NCBI RefSeq assembly: GCF_014654675.1
Contig: NZ_BNBC01000053.1
Location: 11,712 to 46,757, forward strand
Origin: Streptomyces spiralis
Lineage (GTDB): Bacteria; Actinomycetota; Actinomycetes; Streptomycetales; Streptomycetaceae
Length of the DNA stretch: 35,046 nucleotides
Direction: 5' to 3'
The notes under the pieces are model-generated. The model had not been told where the DNA came from. It did not search any database and worked only from the letters and a program-made list of their open reading frames with translations. The number at the start of each line of letters is the position of its first letter. The stretch's first letter is position 1. Both the position numbers and the translations under genes were made by a program. Shown here piece by piece: positions 7,412 through 14,224 of this stretch.

Positions 7412-7759
7412 CTACAGTGCGATGATCGCCTCGTTCCAACGGGTGCCGTACAGACGCGCCCGGTAGGGGGTGGGGAGGCGGCCGATGGCCTTGGCCGGCA
7501 CCGCGGAGCGGTAGGCGTCGAGCAGGCCCTCGGCCTCGTCGAGCGGGCGCGGCTTGCTGCACAGCGCCTAAGCCGCTGCAGTAGTTCAGGAATGCTGGCG
7601 CGGGCGGTGTCGCGATCGGCGGTGGCGGCTTCGGGCGTGTGAGCCTCGTTGTGGGTTTCCGGCGACCCACCAGGCGGCGTTTGGGGGTCGCTTGGACCTT
7701 CCGGGTCGTCCGGTGTGCTGTTCGGCGCTCTGTGAGGCGCGTGTGGCTTCGGTTGCCAT
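7412..7759 (-). pseudogene. Element protein with compensating frameshifts
   Basis: The C-terminal part is clearly coding (SKPRPLDEAEGLLDAYRSAV, then RLPTPYRARLYGTRWNEAII) but has an in-frame stop just before it at 7568-7570. The middle looks coding in another frame (EAHTPEAATADRDTARASIP, then ELLQRL). A plausible start is the ATG at 7759 (MATEATRASQSAEQ), in the same frame as the C-terminal part. One inserted base and a later lost base would join all three. Function unknown; similar basic proteins occur in Streptomyces elements. Confidence 0.45.
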
Positions 7760-7792
7760 GAGGTCGTGTCCTTGAGGGTTCGGTCGTTGAGG

Positions 7793-7814
7793 TTGCTGAC
7801 AGATCTGTCAGCAA
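7793..7814. promoter_or_regulatory. Perfect 22-bp palindrome, probable operator
   Basis: The half-site TTGCTGACAGA (7793-7803) is followed directly by its exact complement (7804-7814). It lies in the short gap between two minus-strand genes (start of one at 7759, stop of the other at 7819). A perfect 22-bp dyad in a promoter-sized gap suggests a binding site for a dimeric regulator such as a GntR, TetR or HTH-type element repressor. No hairpin loop is possible, so termination is unlikely. Confidence 0.55.
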
Positions 7815-7818
7815 GGGG

Positions 7819-8031
7819 TCAGGCGTGGTGGGTGCCGCGTGCGGACCTGGGCGCGGTGGCCGGGTCGGGCGGCATGGCCTTGGCGTCGTCGCCGTTCGTG
7901 ATGCGGACTAGGCGGTCGACGGTGATGGTGCGCCAGCCGAGGGCGCGGCAGCGGTGTACGGCTTCGAGGAGGCGGAGAGCGGATTCGATGCGCTCGGGCT
8001 CGTTCGTGGGCTTGGGCTTGAGGGTGGTCAT
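7819..8031 (-). CDS. Hypothetical element protein (70 aa)
   Basis: A small protein with a helical core (ERIESALRLLEAVHRCRALG) and a WRTITVDRLVRI strand, then a Pro/Ala tail. AGGAC lies 6-7 nt before the ATG, and the gap to the upstream gene is 8 bp. No domain is recognised. The position suggests co-transcription with the 74-aa gene before it. Confidence 0.5.
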   Translation of the reverse strand: MTTLKPKPTNEPERIESALRLLEAVHRCRALGWRTITVDRLVRITNGDDAKAMPPDPATAPRSARGTHHA

Positions 8032-8039
8032 GTCGGGTC

Positions 8040-8264
8040 CTATGCGGCGTCGGTGTTGGCGGGCTCGGGTTCGGTGATGAGGCGGAGGGTGGGGCGTTGT
8101 TCGTTGGCGACGCCGACTGCTTGGCAGAGTTCGGCCCAGTGGGCGTCCTGCTTTTCGGGCGTCCAGCGCCCGGGTTGGCGGGGTGGTGGTTGCTCGGGTT
8201 TCGGGGCCGGTGCTGGTCGGGTGGGGATGGTCTCGGCCATGAGCCGTTCGTAGGGCGTGGTCAC
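8040..8264 (-). CDS. Hypothetical element protein (74 aa)
   Basis: GTG start overlapping the stop of the truncated HAD-like gene (GTGA). A Pro-rich middle (PTRPAPAPKPEQPPPRQPG) is followed by a helix with WTPEKQDAHWAELCQAVG. No family is recognised. Longer starts in the frame read through the shadow of the upstream gene and are rejected. Confidence 0.5.
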   Translation of the reverse strand: MTTPYERLMAETIPTRPAPAPKPEQPPPRQPGRWTPEKQDAHWAELCQAVGVANEQRPTLRLITEPEPANTDAA

Positions 8265-8490
8265 CGGTTGGCCTCTGAGTGACCGTCGAGGGTGGCCGCC
8301 CAGTCGGCGAGCGCTTTGAAGTCCTGTTCCAGGAGGCCGACGCGTGGGCTGACCCAGTGCAGGAGCGCCGGGCCGTCGTGGTGTTCGGCGACGTAGTCGC
8401 GGTCGGTCACGTTGAATTCGTCGTCGATCCATGCGAACGGGCGCCCGGCGGCCCACTTCACGACGTGCTCGGTCTTCCAGAACGTGTCGT
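8261..8490 (-). pseudogene. HAD-like protein, 5' truncated
   Basis: The surviving C-terminal part reads DDTFWKTEHVVKWAAGRPFA, WIDDEF and HDGPALLHWVSPRVGLL. This matches the end of Streptomyces HAD-fold proteins (HAD_SAK-like), where the WIDDE acidic motif is the last catalytic loop. The N-terminal part with the nucleophile Asp is missing: a stop codon appears at the junction and beyond it the DNA is integrase. A GTG at 8461 might start a 66-aa remnant, but no activity is expected. The coding end is fixed by the GTGA overlap with the next gene. Confidence 0.6.
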
Positions 8491-8500
8491 CGGGGCAGGC

Positions 8501-9046
8501 GTGGGTCTACGTCCCGCCGAAGTGTGCGGTCTGCGGTGGGCTGAGGTCGACCTCACGCTCGGCACCCTTGAAACGGCCATCACCCGCACGATGGTCTCCA
8601 ACAAGACGGTGATCGAGAAGGACACCAAGACGGAGGCCGGTGAGCGCGTGCTGCCGCTGCCCCAGGGCGTGTGGGAAGCGCTGCGGAAGTTCCGGGCACG
8701 ACAGGCCGCCGAGAAGCTGGCGGCCGGCGAGGCCTACACCGACAGCGGCATGGTGGTTGTGGACGAGCTCGGTGTGCTGGTGAACACGCGGCAGTTGCGC
8801 GAGCAGCACGCGTACCGGCTGATGGCCGGCCTGGGGCTGCGCAAGGTGCGCCTGTACGACGCCCGGCACTCGTGTCTGACTTACCTCGCCAACAGGGGTG
8901 TTCTGGACCACATTCTTGCTGCGTGGGCCGGTCATACGAACGCGAGCTTCACGAAGAAGAAGTACGTCCATCCGGAGGTCGAGAATCTGCGCGCGGCGGC
9001 CGCGGTGTGGGACGGCTTCCATGGCGGCGGCGCAGCGGGCTCGTGA
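8501..9046 (+). pseudogene. int: Tyrosine integrase, 5' truncated
   Basis: About 181 codons of the catalytic domain of a pSAM2/AICE-type integrase remain. Visible motifs are GLRPAEVCGLRW with the first catalytic Arg, the beta-hairpin Lys region KDTKTEAGER, LYDARHSCLTYLA with the second Arg (Tyr replaces the usual His of HxxR, as is common in this subfamily), WAGHT, and the nucleophile Tyr in KKKYVHP near 8963. The arm-binding and core-binding N-terminal parts (about half the usual length) are gone; upstream DNA is the truncated HAD-like gene on the other strand. It cannot support integration by itself. Confidence 0.75.
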
Positions 9047-9140
9047 GAGATTGTGAGATTTGACTGCTTCCGGATCGCGTCGAGTGGCCTCTGACCTGGG
9101 CTGTCTTCACCGCTCGTAGAACCATGAGCCATGTCTACAC

Positions 9141-9169
9141 TGCCGGGCCTCATGAGGCGAGGCCCGGCA
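9141..9169 (+). terminator. Terminator hairpin after integrase
   Basis: A perfect 11-bp stem, TGCCGGGCCTC (9141-9151) with its complement at 9159-9169 and a 7-nt loop, lies 95 bp after the integrase stop. There is no T-run, which is usual for Streptomyces terminators. Confidence 0.6.
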
Positions 9170-9660
9170 CACCCGCCGCGGAGGGCGACGGCAGGCCGCC
9201 CGCGCAGCAAGGGGGAGGGCCCCGCGCACCCACCGGAACGCGTGGCCGCTTCGGGGGCGACCCCCCGGTCATGTCCCGGACGCTGGTACGTCTGGGTGAG
9301 GCGCTCGGGCCCGGTGGCGGGTGGCCGGGCCGGCGATTCGTACGAATGCCCGGACCGCGCCACGCGGTTGGGCGGACCAGGGTCTGCTGCCACGACCGGT
9401 CATGGAGGTTCTGGCCGATGTCACGGAGTTGGACGTCGTGGTGCGGGGAGACGCGGTGCGGCACCGCCGGCCGGCCGTCTCGCTCCGAGGGGTGACGGCG
9501 CCGGGGCGTCCGGAGCAGCGGCCGGAGCCCCGAAGTCCTGGTCGTCGGTGTGGGGCCGGAACCCCGTCATGGTGCCGATGCCCGGCTCGCGGGTGTCCGG
9601 TGCGTACCGCGCCGAGGTGGTCGCGACGCACCTGCGTGTCGCCGATGCCGCCGCGGCACA

Positions 9661-9693
9661 CCGGTGCCCCGGCCGAAGGGGCCGGGGCACCGG
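9661..9693 (-). terminator. Terminator hairpin of the secreted-protein gene
   Basis: A perfect 14-bp stem, CCGGTGCCCCGGCC (9661-9674) with its complement at 9680-9693 and a 5-nt loop, lies 30 bp beyond the stop of the minus-strand gene ending at 9723. Very stable; probably terminates that gene. Confidence 0.7.
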
Positions 9694-9722
9694 AGGCGGA
9701 GCGGTTCAGACGCGCGGGGGCG

Positions 9723-10202
9723 TCAGCGGGAGCCCCACGTGCCCTGGTTGACCGCGCAGTTCCAGCCGGAGCCGTGCAGGGTGAGCTTCAGCTTGTAGCT
9801 GCGGGTGTTCAGCAGGTGGGTGCGGACCTTGAAGCCGAGGCTCGCCTTGCCCTTGAAGGTCGAGGTGTAGACCGACACGGTCTGCGACGTCTTGTGGCTG
9901 ATCCTGCCGCCCTTGGCCGTCGCCGAGCCGAAGCGCAGGTTCTTGACGTTGGTGACCGTGAAGGTGACCTTCTTGAAGCTCTTGCTGGTCTTGCTCTTGA
10001 TGCCGAAGTACAGGCCCCCGTTGGTCACCCAGCCGTTGTGGTCGACGTAGAACCGGGTCGGATAGACGATGTTGATCGGGCAGCCCGAGCTCGTACTGGT
10101 GACGGTGGGCGCCGCGGAGGCGGCACCGGCCAGGCCCAGCTGGGCCGCGGTGACCACCCCGGCTGCGGCCAGGGCTGCGACGGTCGTGCGAGTGCGGTTC
10201 AC
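9723..10202 (-). CDS. Secreted hypothetical protein (159 aa)
   Basis: The GTG start is preceded by GAAAGGGA. A classic Sec signal peptide follows: basic VNRTRTT, hydrophobic core AALAAAGVVTAAQLG, and an ASAAP cleavage site near residue 31. The mature part (about 128 aa) is rich in Thr, Ser and Lys with an alternating pattern that predicts beta strands, and has two cysteines (SGCPIN and WNCAV) that may form a disulfide. No domain is recognised. It stands alone, with its own terminator, and is probably exported to the cell surface or medium. Confidence 0.7.
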   Translation of the reverse strand: MNRTRTTVAALAAAGVVTAAQLGLAGAASAAPTVTSTSSGCPINIVYPTRFYVDHNGWVTNGGLYFGIKSKTSKSFKKVTFTVTNVKNLRFGSATAKGGRISHKTSQTVSVYTSTFKGKASLGFKVRTHLLNTRSYKLKLTLHGSGWNCAVNQGTWGSR

Positions 10203-10465
10203 GTGATGGTCCCTTTCCCCCTGCGGCCGCGACGGGCCGCGACGGCATGGCCCGCGGCGCACCCCCGTGGTACGCCCGCATGCCTGTAACGCCGTATTTC
10301 TTAGCATGTGCCGGTCCCGGTCGGGCAACGGAAGGGACGCGGGGGCAACTTGGTGACGAAATCGGGACATGGGCCGCTCAACCCCGGGGCGACAAGGCGC
10401 TAATGACGGCGCGTCATGCGCGAGTGTCCGTCCGAAACGGGCGTCAGGCGCAGTACGGTACCGCT
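10203..10465. promoter_or_regulatory. Divergent promoter region
   Basis: The gap between the secreted protein (minus) and the SRPBCC gene (plus). On the minus strand TTGCCC and CTAAGA, about 18 bp apart in the AT-rich patch at 10283-10335, are a possible promoter for the secreted protein. On the plus strand TACGGT (10454-10459) sits 6 bp before the GTG at 10466, suggesting a leaderless transcript. A small inverted repeat ATGACG-gcg-CGTCAT lies at 10403-10417. Confidence 0.3.
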
Positions 10466-10930
10466 GTGTACACCACGACGGTCTCCCGGCTTGTGAAGGC
10501 GCCGCCCGCCGCTGTGTACCGGGCGCTCGTCGACCCGGAAGCGGTGGCGGCCTGGCGGGTCCCGGACGGCATGACCGGCCACGTCCACGAGTTCGATCCC
10601 CGCGAGGGCGGCAGGTTCCGCGTCTCCCTCGTCTACGACGACCCCGGAGCCGAGGGGAAGTCGGGTGCCCGCACGGACACCTACCGAGGCCACTTCGCAC
10701 GCCTGGTGCCGGGCGAACTGGTGGTCGAGGTCCTCGAGTTCGAGGCGGACGACGACGCGCTGCGCGGCGCGATCACGATGACCACGTCCCTCACCGAGGT
10801 GCGGGGCGGGACGGAGGTCGTCGTCCGGCACGAGGGAATGCCGGACGCCGTCCCGCGCCAGGACAACGAGCTGGGCACCCGGATGGCTCTGGACAATCTC
10901 GCCCGGCTGGTGGAGGGCGCGCGGGGGTGA
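10466..10930 (+). CDS. SRPBCC (AHSA1-like) domain protein
   Basis: 154 aa forming one START/AHSA1-type domain: VSRLVKAPPAAVYRALVDPE (first strand and helix), VAAWRVPDGMTGHVHEFDPR, GGRFRVSLVYDD, and a final helix ELGTRMALDNLARLVEG. Such proteins bind small hydrophobic ligands or act as stress-related modulators; no specific ligand can be inferred. The GTG at 10466 is preferred because the family normally begins at this point and a -10-like TACGGT lies just before it; ATG at 10403 and GTG at 10424 are in-frame alternatives. It is convergent with the fructosamine kinase gene, with 4 bp between stops. Confidence 0.75.
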   Translation: MYTTTVSRLVKAPPAAVYRALVDPEAVAAWRVPDGMTGHVHEFDPREGGRFRVSLVYDDPGAEGKSGARTDTYRGHFARLVPGELVVEVLEFEADDDALRGAITMTTSLTEVRGGTEVVVRHEGMPDAVPRQDNELGTRMALDNLARLVEGARG

Positions 10931-10934
10931 GCGG

Positions 10935-11912
10935 TCACCGGCCTGCGCCGCGGGCCGCCTCGACGGCCTGGCGGGCGTACCCGCGGCCGAACAGCACCGT
11001 GTGCACCAGCAGCGGGAAGAGCTGGTGCAGCCCGATGCGTTCGGCCCAGCCGTCCGCGAGCGGCGCCACCTCCTGGTAGCCCTCCAGCACCCGGTCCAGA
11101 TGCGGGCAGCCGAACAGGTGCAGCATCGCCAGGTCCGTCTCGCGGTGTCCGCCGTGCGCCGCCGGGTCGATCAGCCAGGCCTGCCCGTCCGCGCCCCACA
11201 GCACATTGCCGTTCCACAGGTCGCCGTGCAGGCGTGCGGGCGGCTCGGCGGGGCCGGAGAGCTCCGCCAGCCGTTCCAGGGCACCTTCGATCACGGCCGC
11301 CTCGGCGGGGCGGAGCGTGCCGTCGTCGAATGCGCGCCGCAGATAGGGAAGCACCCGGTGCTCGGCATACCAGCCTGGCCAGTCGTCGCCGGGGGCGTTG
11401 CGCAGGGGCGCGAGTCCGATGTACGCCCGCTCGGGGCCGCCCGGGGGAGGGGCCCCGAACGCGGGTGCCCCGGCGGCGTGCAGGGCCGCGAGGTCGCGGC
11501 CGAGGCGGACCGCCGCCCGCGCACTCGGCCGGCCCTGAGCGACCCGGTCCGTCACGAGCCAGCGCCCGTCGTGACCGTGTACGGCGGGGATCGCGACGGC
11601 GCCCGCGGCGGCCAGCCAGCGCAGCCCCGCGGCCTCGGCGCGCACCGCGCCCGGCTCGTCACCGCGCTTGAGCATCATCACCCGCCCGCCGTCGAGCGTC
11701 ACTTCGGCGAGCGTCGAGGACAACGGGCGCAGGTCCGTCACCCGACGACCCGTCAGCCGGGCCGCCGCGGCAGCCGGGTCGTCCGGGCCGGCAGCCGGCT
11801 GATCCGGGGCGGCATCAGGGGCGTCCGCGTCGTCCCGGTCGCTCGCGTCGTCCCGGTCGTCCGCGTCGTCCCAGTCGTCCGGGCCGTCCGGGTCGTCGGT
11901 ACCGGAGGTCAC
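10935..11912 (-). CDS. Fructosamine/ketosamine 3-kinase family protein
   Basis: 325 aa with the aminoglycoside-phosphotransferase-like kinase fold: nucleotide-binding strand LDGGRVMMLKRGDE (Lys), the catalytic loop LHGDLWNGNVLW and the metal-binding LIDPAAHGGHRETDLAM, both hallmarks of the fructosamine kinase family, which phosphorylates sugar adducts on protein amines so they fall off. The first ~50 residues are an extra acidic tail (DDRDDA-type repeats) not part of the kinase fold. The GTG start overlaps the phosphatase stop (GTGA), so the two are translated together; this pairing points to protein deglycation. Confidence 0.85.
   Translation of the reverse strand: MTSGTDDPDGPDDWDDADDRDDASDRDDADAPDAAPDQPAAGPDDPAAAAARLTGRRVTDLRPLSSTLAEVTLDGGRVMMLKRGDEPGAVRAEAAGLRWLAAAGAVAIPAVHGHDGRWLVTDRVAQGRPSARAAVRLGRDLAALHAAGAPAFGAPPPGGPERAYIGLAPLRNAPGDDWPGWYAEHRVLPYLRRAFDDGTLRPAEAAVIEGALERLAELSGPAEPPARLHGDLWNGNVLWGADGQAWLIDPAAHGGHRETDLAMLHLFGCPHLDRVLEGYQEVAPLADGWAERIGLHQLFPLLVHTVLFGRGYARQAVEAARGAGR
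11824..11895 (-). repeat. Four 18-bp tandem repeats in acidic tail
   Basis: Four units of 18 bp start at 11824, 11842, 11860 and 11878; the first three differ by one or two bases, the fourth is more diverged. They encode hexapeptides such as DDRDDA near the N-terminus of the kinase. Such in-frame repeats can expand or contract without breaking the gene. Confidence 0.7.
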
Positions 11913-12373
11913 GACGGCAGGCGCCCGCGCACCCAGGCCAGCAGTCCGGGCATCGCGGCCTCGATCATGGCCAGCACCTCCTCGAACCCCTCCGGACCGC
12001 CGTAGTAGGGGTCGGGGACGTCGAGGTCGCCGGTGGCGTCCGGGTCGAAGGAGCGCAGCATCCGCACCCGGGACGGGTCGTCGACGAGGCGGCGCAGAGC
12101 CTTCTCGTGGCCGCGGTCCATGGCCAGGAACAGATCGGCGTCCAGGTGCTCGGCGCCGACCTGTGCGGCGACGTGCTCGACCGGGTAGCCGTGCCGGGCC
12201 AGTACCTCGCCGGCCCGCTCGTCGATGGGCTCCCCGGCGTGCCACGGCCCGATGCCGGCGCTGGTGACCCGGACCACCCCGTCGAGGCCCGCCCGGCGCA
12301 GATGCTCGTCGAACACCAGGGCCGCGGACGGAGACCGGCAGATGTTCCCGCTGCAGACAAAACAGATGTGCAC
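11909..12373 (-). CDS. Low-molecular-weight protein tyrosine phosphatase
   Basis: 154 aa, the full family length. The P-loop CSGNICRS gives nucleophile Cys7 and Arg13, and the general acid is Asp121 in DPYYGG. The family removes phosphate from protein tyrosines, and some bacterial members are reported to act on ribulosamine 5-phosphates. The GTG start gives MHICFVCSGN. It overlaps the downstream fructosamine kinase by GTGA, which favours a joint role in removing sugar adducts. PtpA, a regulator of secondary metabolism in Streptomyces, is the alternative assignment. Confidence 0.85.
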   Translation of the reverse strand: MHICFVCSGNICRSPSAALVFDEHLRRAGLDGVVRVTSAGIGPWHAGEPIDERAGEVLARHGYPVEHVAAQVGAEHLDADLFLAMDRGHEKALRRLVDDPSRVRMLRSFDPDATGDLDVPDPYYGGPEGFEEVLAMIEAAMPGLLAWVRGRLPS

Positions 12374-12485
12374 GGCCCCAGGGTACGAGGCGGCGTCCCG
12401 AGGCCGGCCGCGGGTCCGTCACGCGGACCCCACCCCTGGGTGGAGAGACCGGGCGGGAGAAATCCACCCGTATCTCCGCTCACGG

Positions 12486-12517
12486 GTTGATCAACAGAGC
12501 GGGCGCGATCCCTAGCC
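12486..12517 (+). promoter_or_regulatory. Possible promoter with palindromic -35
   Basis: TTGATC (12487-12492) and CTAGCC (12512-12517), 19 bp apart, lie just before the ATG at 12525, giving an almost leaderless transcript. The -35 sits in the 10-bp palindrome GTTGATCAAC (12486-12495), which could be an operator. Confidence 0.3.
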
Positions 12518-12524
12518 TCGCACC

Positions 12525-13175
12525 ATGGACTCGAACGGACTCACCGCCATCGACCACCCCGCGCCGGCCTCGAAGGCCACTTCCGAGCACACTTCGACGG
12601 GCACCTCGAAGGCCGGCCGCCTGGGCCTCCTGCTCGACCTCGGTCTGTCACCCGGCGTCTTCTACGGCGCACAGGCGCTCGGAGCCGGCATCACCGCCTC
12701 CCTCCTGGCCGCCACCGCTGCCGCGGGCGTCCGGCTCGTCTGGACGACGGCCCGCAGCAGGCGGATCGACGGGCTGAACACGCTGATGCTCGGCAGCTAC
12801 GCCCTGATGCTGCTCCTCGCCCTTCTCGCCCGCGACGAACGGATGCTGCTCGCCCGGGACCCGGCGAGCAGCGCCCTGGCCGGCCTGGTCTTCCTCGCCA
12901 CCTGCGCCACCGGCAGCCCGGCCCTCGCCTATCTGTCCCGCCGTTTCCACCCGGCAGCCGGGCCCGGTGCGTCGCGGGCGCCGAACGCCCTGCGTTTCGA
13001 GACCGCCGTCTGGGGTGTCGCACTGACGGCAGAGGCGGCGGCCCGGTTCGTGCTCCTCTTCACCCTTCCGGTCGAGGCGGTCCCGGGAGTGTCGACGACC
13101 GTCGAACTCGGCGTCATAGCCCTGCTGTTGCCCTGGACGATCCGGCGCCGTCGCCGCGCGGCGGCCGTGGTCTGA
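12525..13175 (+). CDS. VC0807-like integral membrane protein
   Basis: 216 aa. After a hydrophilic Ser/Thr-rich N-terminus come about six hydrophobic segments, including GITASLLAATAAAGVRLVW, LNTLMLGSYALMLLLALL, SALAGLVFLATCATGSPALA, FETAVWGVALTAEAAARFVL and VELGVIALLLPW. The motif ARDERMLLARD sits in a loop. The pattern resembles the VC0807-type membrane proteins of unknown function. It begins just after a likely promoter and its stop abuts that of the metallophosphoesterase on the other strand. Confidence 0.6.
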   Translation: MDSNGLTAIDHPAPASKATSEHTSTGTSKAGRLGLLLDLGLSPGVFYGAQALGAGITASLLAATAAAGVRLVWTTARSRRIDGLNTLMLGSYALMLLLALLARDERMLLARDPASSALAGLVFLATCATGSPALAYLSRRFHPAAGPGASRAPNALRFETAVWGVALTAEAAARFVLLFTLPVEAVPGVSTTVELGVIALLLPWTIRRRRRAAAVV

Positions 13176-13937
13176 CTACGTCGGCCCACCGGCGACGGCG
13201 GCCCCCACCGGTTGCCGCGCGTGCAGGTGGTAGACGTGGAAGGCCCGTCCGATCACCGGCTGGGCGACATTGCGCACCCGGACTCCGCCGTTGGTCATGC
13301 CGTTCTCCGTGCCGAGGTGCGCATGGCCGTGCACGGCGAGGTCGGCCCCGGCCGTGTCGATGGCCTCGGCCAGCAGATAGCTGCCGAGGAAGGGGTAGAT
13401 CTCCAGCGGCTCCCCGGCGAGGGTGTCGGGCACGGGAGAGTAGTGGGTCAGGGCGATCCGAAGGTCGCAGCCCTGCTCGGCCAGCTGATCCAGCGACGCG
13501 CGCAGGCTCTCGGCGCAGCGGCGGGAGTACCGGACGAACTCCTTCATCAGCGGCTCCCCGAACTCGCCCGCGCTGCGACCGACGAAGCCGCCGCCGAACC
13601 CGGTGGTGCCGGCCACCCCGACGCGTTCCCCGCCGCAGTCGACGACGACCGACCGACCTTCCAGGACCTGCGCGCCGGCGTCCTCCAGGATGGCGGTGAC
13701 CTCCTCCGGCCGGTCGTCGTGCTGGTCGTGGTTGCCGAGGACGGCCACCACCGGCACTCCCAGGCCCTGGATCTCCCGTGCCACCACCCGTGCCTCCTCC
13801 GGCGTGCCGTGCCGGGTGAGGTCACCGGCCAGCAGGAGCAGGTCGGCGCAGTCGGGCAGTGTCTCGAAGGCCGGACGCAGGATGCCCTGGGTCTCGGGCG
13901 CCATGTGGATGTCTCCGACGGCTGCTGCGCGGATCAT
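13176..13937 (-). CDS. Calcineurin-like metallophosphoesterase
   Basis: 253 aa with all family metal-binding motifs in order: GDIHM (Asp, His), LLLAGDLTRHG (Asp), LGNHDQH (Asn, His), LTHYSP (His) and VHGHAHLG (His-x-His). These predict a two-metal hydrolase for phosphodiesters or phosphomonoesters; the substrate is unknown. There is no signal peptide, so it acts in the cytoplasm. The ATG overlaps the stop of the BON protein (ATGA), making it the last gene of a coupled three-gene operon. The C-terminal part (FHVYHLHARQP) is typical of bacterial cytosolic members. Confidence 0.85.
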   Translation of the reverse strand: MIRAAAVGDIHMAPETQGILRPAFETLPDCADLLLLAGDLTRHGTPEEARVVAREIQGLGVPVVAVLGNHDQHDDRPEEVTAILEDAGAQVLEGRSVVVDCGGERVGVAGTTGFGGGFVGRSAGEFGEPLMKEFVRYSRRCAESLRASLDQLAEQGCDLRIALTHYSPVPDTLAGEPLEIYPFLGSYLLAEAIDTAGADLAVHGHAHLGTENGMTNGGVRVRNVAQPVIGRAFHVYHLHARQPVGAAVAGGPT

Positions 13938-14224
13938 GCGAGGTCCTCTGCGTGGTCGGGGGAGGAGGAGTCTGCGACGGTGATGTCGCAGTGGACCTGG
14001 TGTCCGGCAAGTTCCGCCGCGACGAGGTCGCAGATCTCGTCGCGGGTGTGCGCCGAGGGGACCGTACCGGTCAGCAGCACCGTCTCACCGCGCACCTCCA
14101 GCCGTGCCCCGAGCTCGCCCAGGGGCCCGCCCGCGATCCGGTCCCTCAGATGGGCGACCCGGTACTCCAGGTTCTCCCCGGCGGGCGGGACACCGGGTGC
14201 CGGCTCTTGGCCGTGGTGGTTCAT
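13934..14224 (-). CDS. Small cytosolic BON-domain protein
   Basis: 96 aa. The BON domain covers residues ~20-85: YRVAHLRDRIAGGPLGELGA, LEVRGETVLLTGTVPSAHTR, then DEICDLVAAELAGHQVHCDI. BON domains usually bind phospholipid or polymers in exported proteins, but no signal peptide is present here. Start and stop overlap both neighbours by ATGA, so the gene is co-translated with the nucleotidyltransferase and the phosphoesterase. It may act as a binding partner of one of them. A longer start at 14470 would run through the upstream gene's shadow and is rejected. Confidence 0.75.
   Translation of the reverse strand: MNHHGQEPAPGVPPAGENLEYRVAHLRDRIAGGPLGELGARLEVRGETVLLTGTVPSAHTRDEICDLVAAELAGHQVHCDITVADSSSPDHAEDLA

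Larger units (their letters stand above)
1..9170. mobile_element. Decayed integrative element remnant (AICE/actinophage type)
   Basis: The left quarter is a run of small accessory genes, nearly all on the minus strand, many joined by 4-bp start/stop overlaps. At the right it ends in the catalytic half of a pSAM2-type tyrosine integrase on the plus strand. Many of these genes resemble proteins of Streptomyces integrative elements and phages. No replication initiator, excisionase or DNA-translocase gene is visible. Integrase and HAD-like gene are truncated at one shared junction, and several small genes are frameshifted, so the element is probably immobile. No attachment site or tRNA could be identified. 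The right end is placed by the integrase terminator; the left end may lie outside the window. Element status is inferred from gene content. Confidence 0.6.
9047..9722. other. Gene-poor gap after the integrase
   Basis: This 676-bp stretch holds two strong terminator hairpins (9141-9169 and 9661-9693) and no convincing gene: open frames on both strands give low-complexity Arg/Pro/Gly sequence. An element attachment site is expected shortly after the integrase, but neither a tRNA 3' end nor a matching repeat elsewhere in the window was found. It may contain eroded chromosomal sequence. Confidence 0.5.

Noticed and set aside
9047..9140. tRNA 3' end as attachment site beside the integrase
   Set aside because: No T-loop (TTCGA-type) sequence or acceptor stem was found, nor a matching repeat elsewhere in the window.
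9131..9751. Possible genes in the gap after the integrase, on both strands
   Set aside because: All products are low-complexity, overlap each other and span two strong terminators; none resembles a protein family.
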